Shown: piece after piece, positions 13,661-14,333 of the stretch
How the letters are laid out: every line of letters begins with the position of its first letter
How positions within the stretch are numbered: the stretch's first letter is position 1
Origin: Vicingus sp036171675
GTDB lineage: Bacteria > Bacteroidota > Bacteroidia > Flavobacteriales_E > Vicingaceae
Reading direction: 5' to 3'
Assembly: GCA_036171675.1 (NCBI GenBank)
Contig: JAVHRO010000076.1
Coordinates: 1 to 14,333, forward strand
DNA length: 14,333 bases
The notes under the pieces: generated by a model
The model's input: the letters and a program-made list of their open reading frames with translations, nothing else
Databases searched by the model: none
What the model was told of the DNA's origin: nothing
Program-made: the position numbers and the translations under genes

Positions 13661-13727
13661 CAAAGTAACGGCCTTTAAAAAAAATAAACGGAAATTAAAC
13701 TTTACGATTATGTTAAGGTTGTGTTAA
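13661..13727 (-). promoter_or_regulatory. Pho-box-like repeats and possible promoter of the small secreted-domain gene
   Basis: On the minus strand, TTAACA (13727-13722), TTAACA (13716-13711) and GTAAAG (13705-13700) have an exact 11-base period, nearly the same series as before the lipoprotein gene (GTAACA, TTAACA, ATAAAG). A candidate -7 element, TTACTTTG (13668-13661, one mismatch to TAnnTTTG), precedes the ATG at 13643. The distance from the repeats to this element is large, so the core promoter is uncertain. Confidence 0.5.
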
Positions 13728-13769
13728 GAGAAAACCCTTAATGTGAATTTTACTTTTTGGTTTTGAACC

Positions 13770-14216
13770 CTATTTTTCTCTATTCTGATATTCTAATTCT
13801 TGTTGTTTGGCTTGTTCAAACTGCTTTAAATAGTTAAAAATTAATTCTATATCGTTACTATTTGAACCTAACTTTTGTTTTATATTTTCTAACTCTATCA
13901 AAATATCTTTATTAGTTAAGAGCATTTCACGCATTTTAGTAAACGTTCTGATTATTTGAATGTTCACTTTTATAGCAACATCACTATTTAAAACACTTGA
14001 CAACATGGATACTCCTTGTTCTGTAAAAGCCATCGGTGGGTACTTAGAATGCTCTCCTCTGTTTAAGGTGCCAAATTGGCTCCTTAAAGATTCATTCTCT
14101 TTTTTTGTTAGTACAAACATAAAATCTTCGGGAAAACGTTCTATGTTTCTGCGTACTTGTCGTTTAAGTTGCTTCGTTTCTACCTGATAAAGTTCTGCTA
14201 AATCTCTGTCTAACAT
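13770..14216 (-). CDS. ORF6N-domain protein, probably missing its 5' end
   Basis: 148 residues from the only usable ATG. The sequence MLDRDLAELYQVETKQLKRQ, then NIERFPEDFMFVLTKKE and PPMAFTEQGVSMLSSVL, is an ORF6N (KilA-N-like) DNA-binding domain, common in phages and mobile DNA but also scattered on Bacteroidota chromosomes. After it comes a helical region ending in a Gln/Glu-rich tail. Full-length members start about 25-30 residues earlier with a segment like PKEIILSKIFKIRGRKVM. Exactly this segment is encoded in frame upstream (14217-14300) but has no ATG, GTG or TTG, and a TAA stop precedes it at 14301-14303. So either a non-standard start is used, a short protein is made from 14216, or the gene is decaying. 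The neighbours show no phage genes. Family is firm; status uncertain. Confidence 0.7.
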   Translation of the reverse strand: MLDRDLAELYQVETKQLKRQVRRNIERFPEDFMFVLTKKENESLRSQFGTLNRGEHSKYPPMAFTEQGVSMLSSVLNSDVAIKVNIQIIRTFTKMREMLLTNKDILIELENIKQKLGSNSNDIELIFNYLKQFEQAKQQELEYQNREK

Positions 14217-14333
14217 AACTTTTCGACCTCTAATTTTAAAAATCTTACTTAAAATTATTTCTTTCGGTATTGCTAATTCTATTTGCTTTTTAGCGATTGC
14301 TTATTTCAATGTTTTTTCAAATATAGCTATTTA

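Noticed and set aside
1..14333. Mobile element, prophage or CRISPR array
   Set aside because: No transposase, integrase, terminal repeats or spaced repeat array was found; the ORF6N gene alone is not enough to call a phage remnant.

Overview
The window looks like chromosomal DNA of a low-GC member of the Bacteroidota, possibly Flavobacteriales (the order is inferred). The reasons are: a TonB-dependent receptor with an N-terminal carboxypeptidase-D-like domain, a lipoprotein with a charged residue pair just after the lipid cysteine, a fused OlsF-type acyltransferase, almost no Shine-Dalgarno sequences, and several matches to the Bacteroidota -7 promoter element TAnnTTTG. I see no rRNA, tRNA, CRISPR array, insertion sequence or phage gene, and no gene-free stretch above 300 bases.

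Layout. 95-745 (+): SdpI/DUF1648 membrane protein. 4403 down to 856 (-): a four-gene unit with a PhoB-type response regulator, a PhoR-type histidine kinase, a family 2 glycosyltransferase and a family 9 (heptosyltransferase-like) glycosyltransferase. 4657-8859 (+): a beta-helix surface lipoprotein and a TonB-dependent receptor, separated by a perfect 32-base palindromic terminator. 9093-9965 (+): a SpoIIE/PP2C-type phosphatase. 10137-11945 (+): an OlsF-type two-domain acyltransferase for phosphorus-free aminolipids. 12638-11955 (-): an orphan OmpR/PhoB-family regulator whose receiver has Glu in place of the phospho-acceptor Asp. Then, on the minus strand, a secreted MORN/YwqK-repeat protein, a small secreted carboxypeptidase-D-like domain protein with its own terminator, and an ORF6N-domain gene whose 5' end lacks a start codon.

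The main result is regulatory. Seven promoter regions carry direct repeats of a TTAAC(A/C) or TTAATA-like hexamer with an 11-base period, in the orientation of the gene downstream. This is the architecture of sites bound by PhoB/PhoP regulators. The genes are the PhoB-like regulator itself, the lipoprotein, the TonB receptor, the phosphatase, the OlsF-like enzyme, the orphan regulator and the small secreted protein. Two of these sites lie just upstream of exact TAnnTTTG elements.

Taken together, I read 3.7-12.6 kb (plus 13.3-13.7 kb) as a clustered phosphate-limitation regulon. PhoR/PhoB sense and autoregulate, the lipoprotein/TonB pair may scavenge a phosphorus-containing nutrient, OlsF replaces phospholipids with phosphorus-free lipids, and a phosphorylation-independent PhoB paralogue may share the same operators. 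The repeats are seen in the sequence; the phosphate assignment is inferred from the regulator family and from OlsF. No pst, phoU or phosphatase structural genes are in the window.
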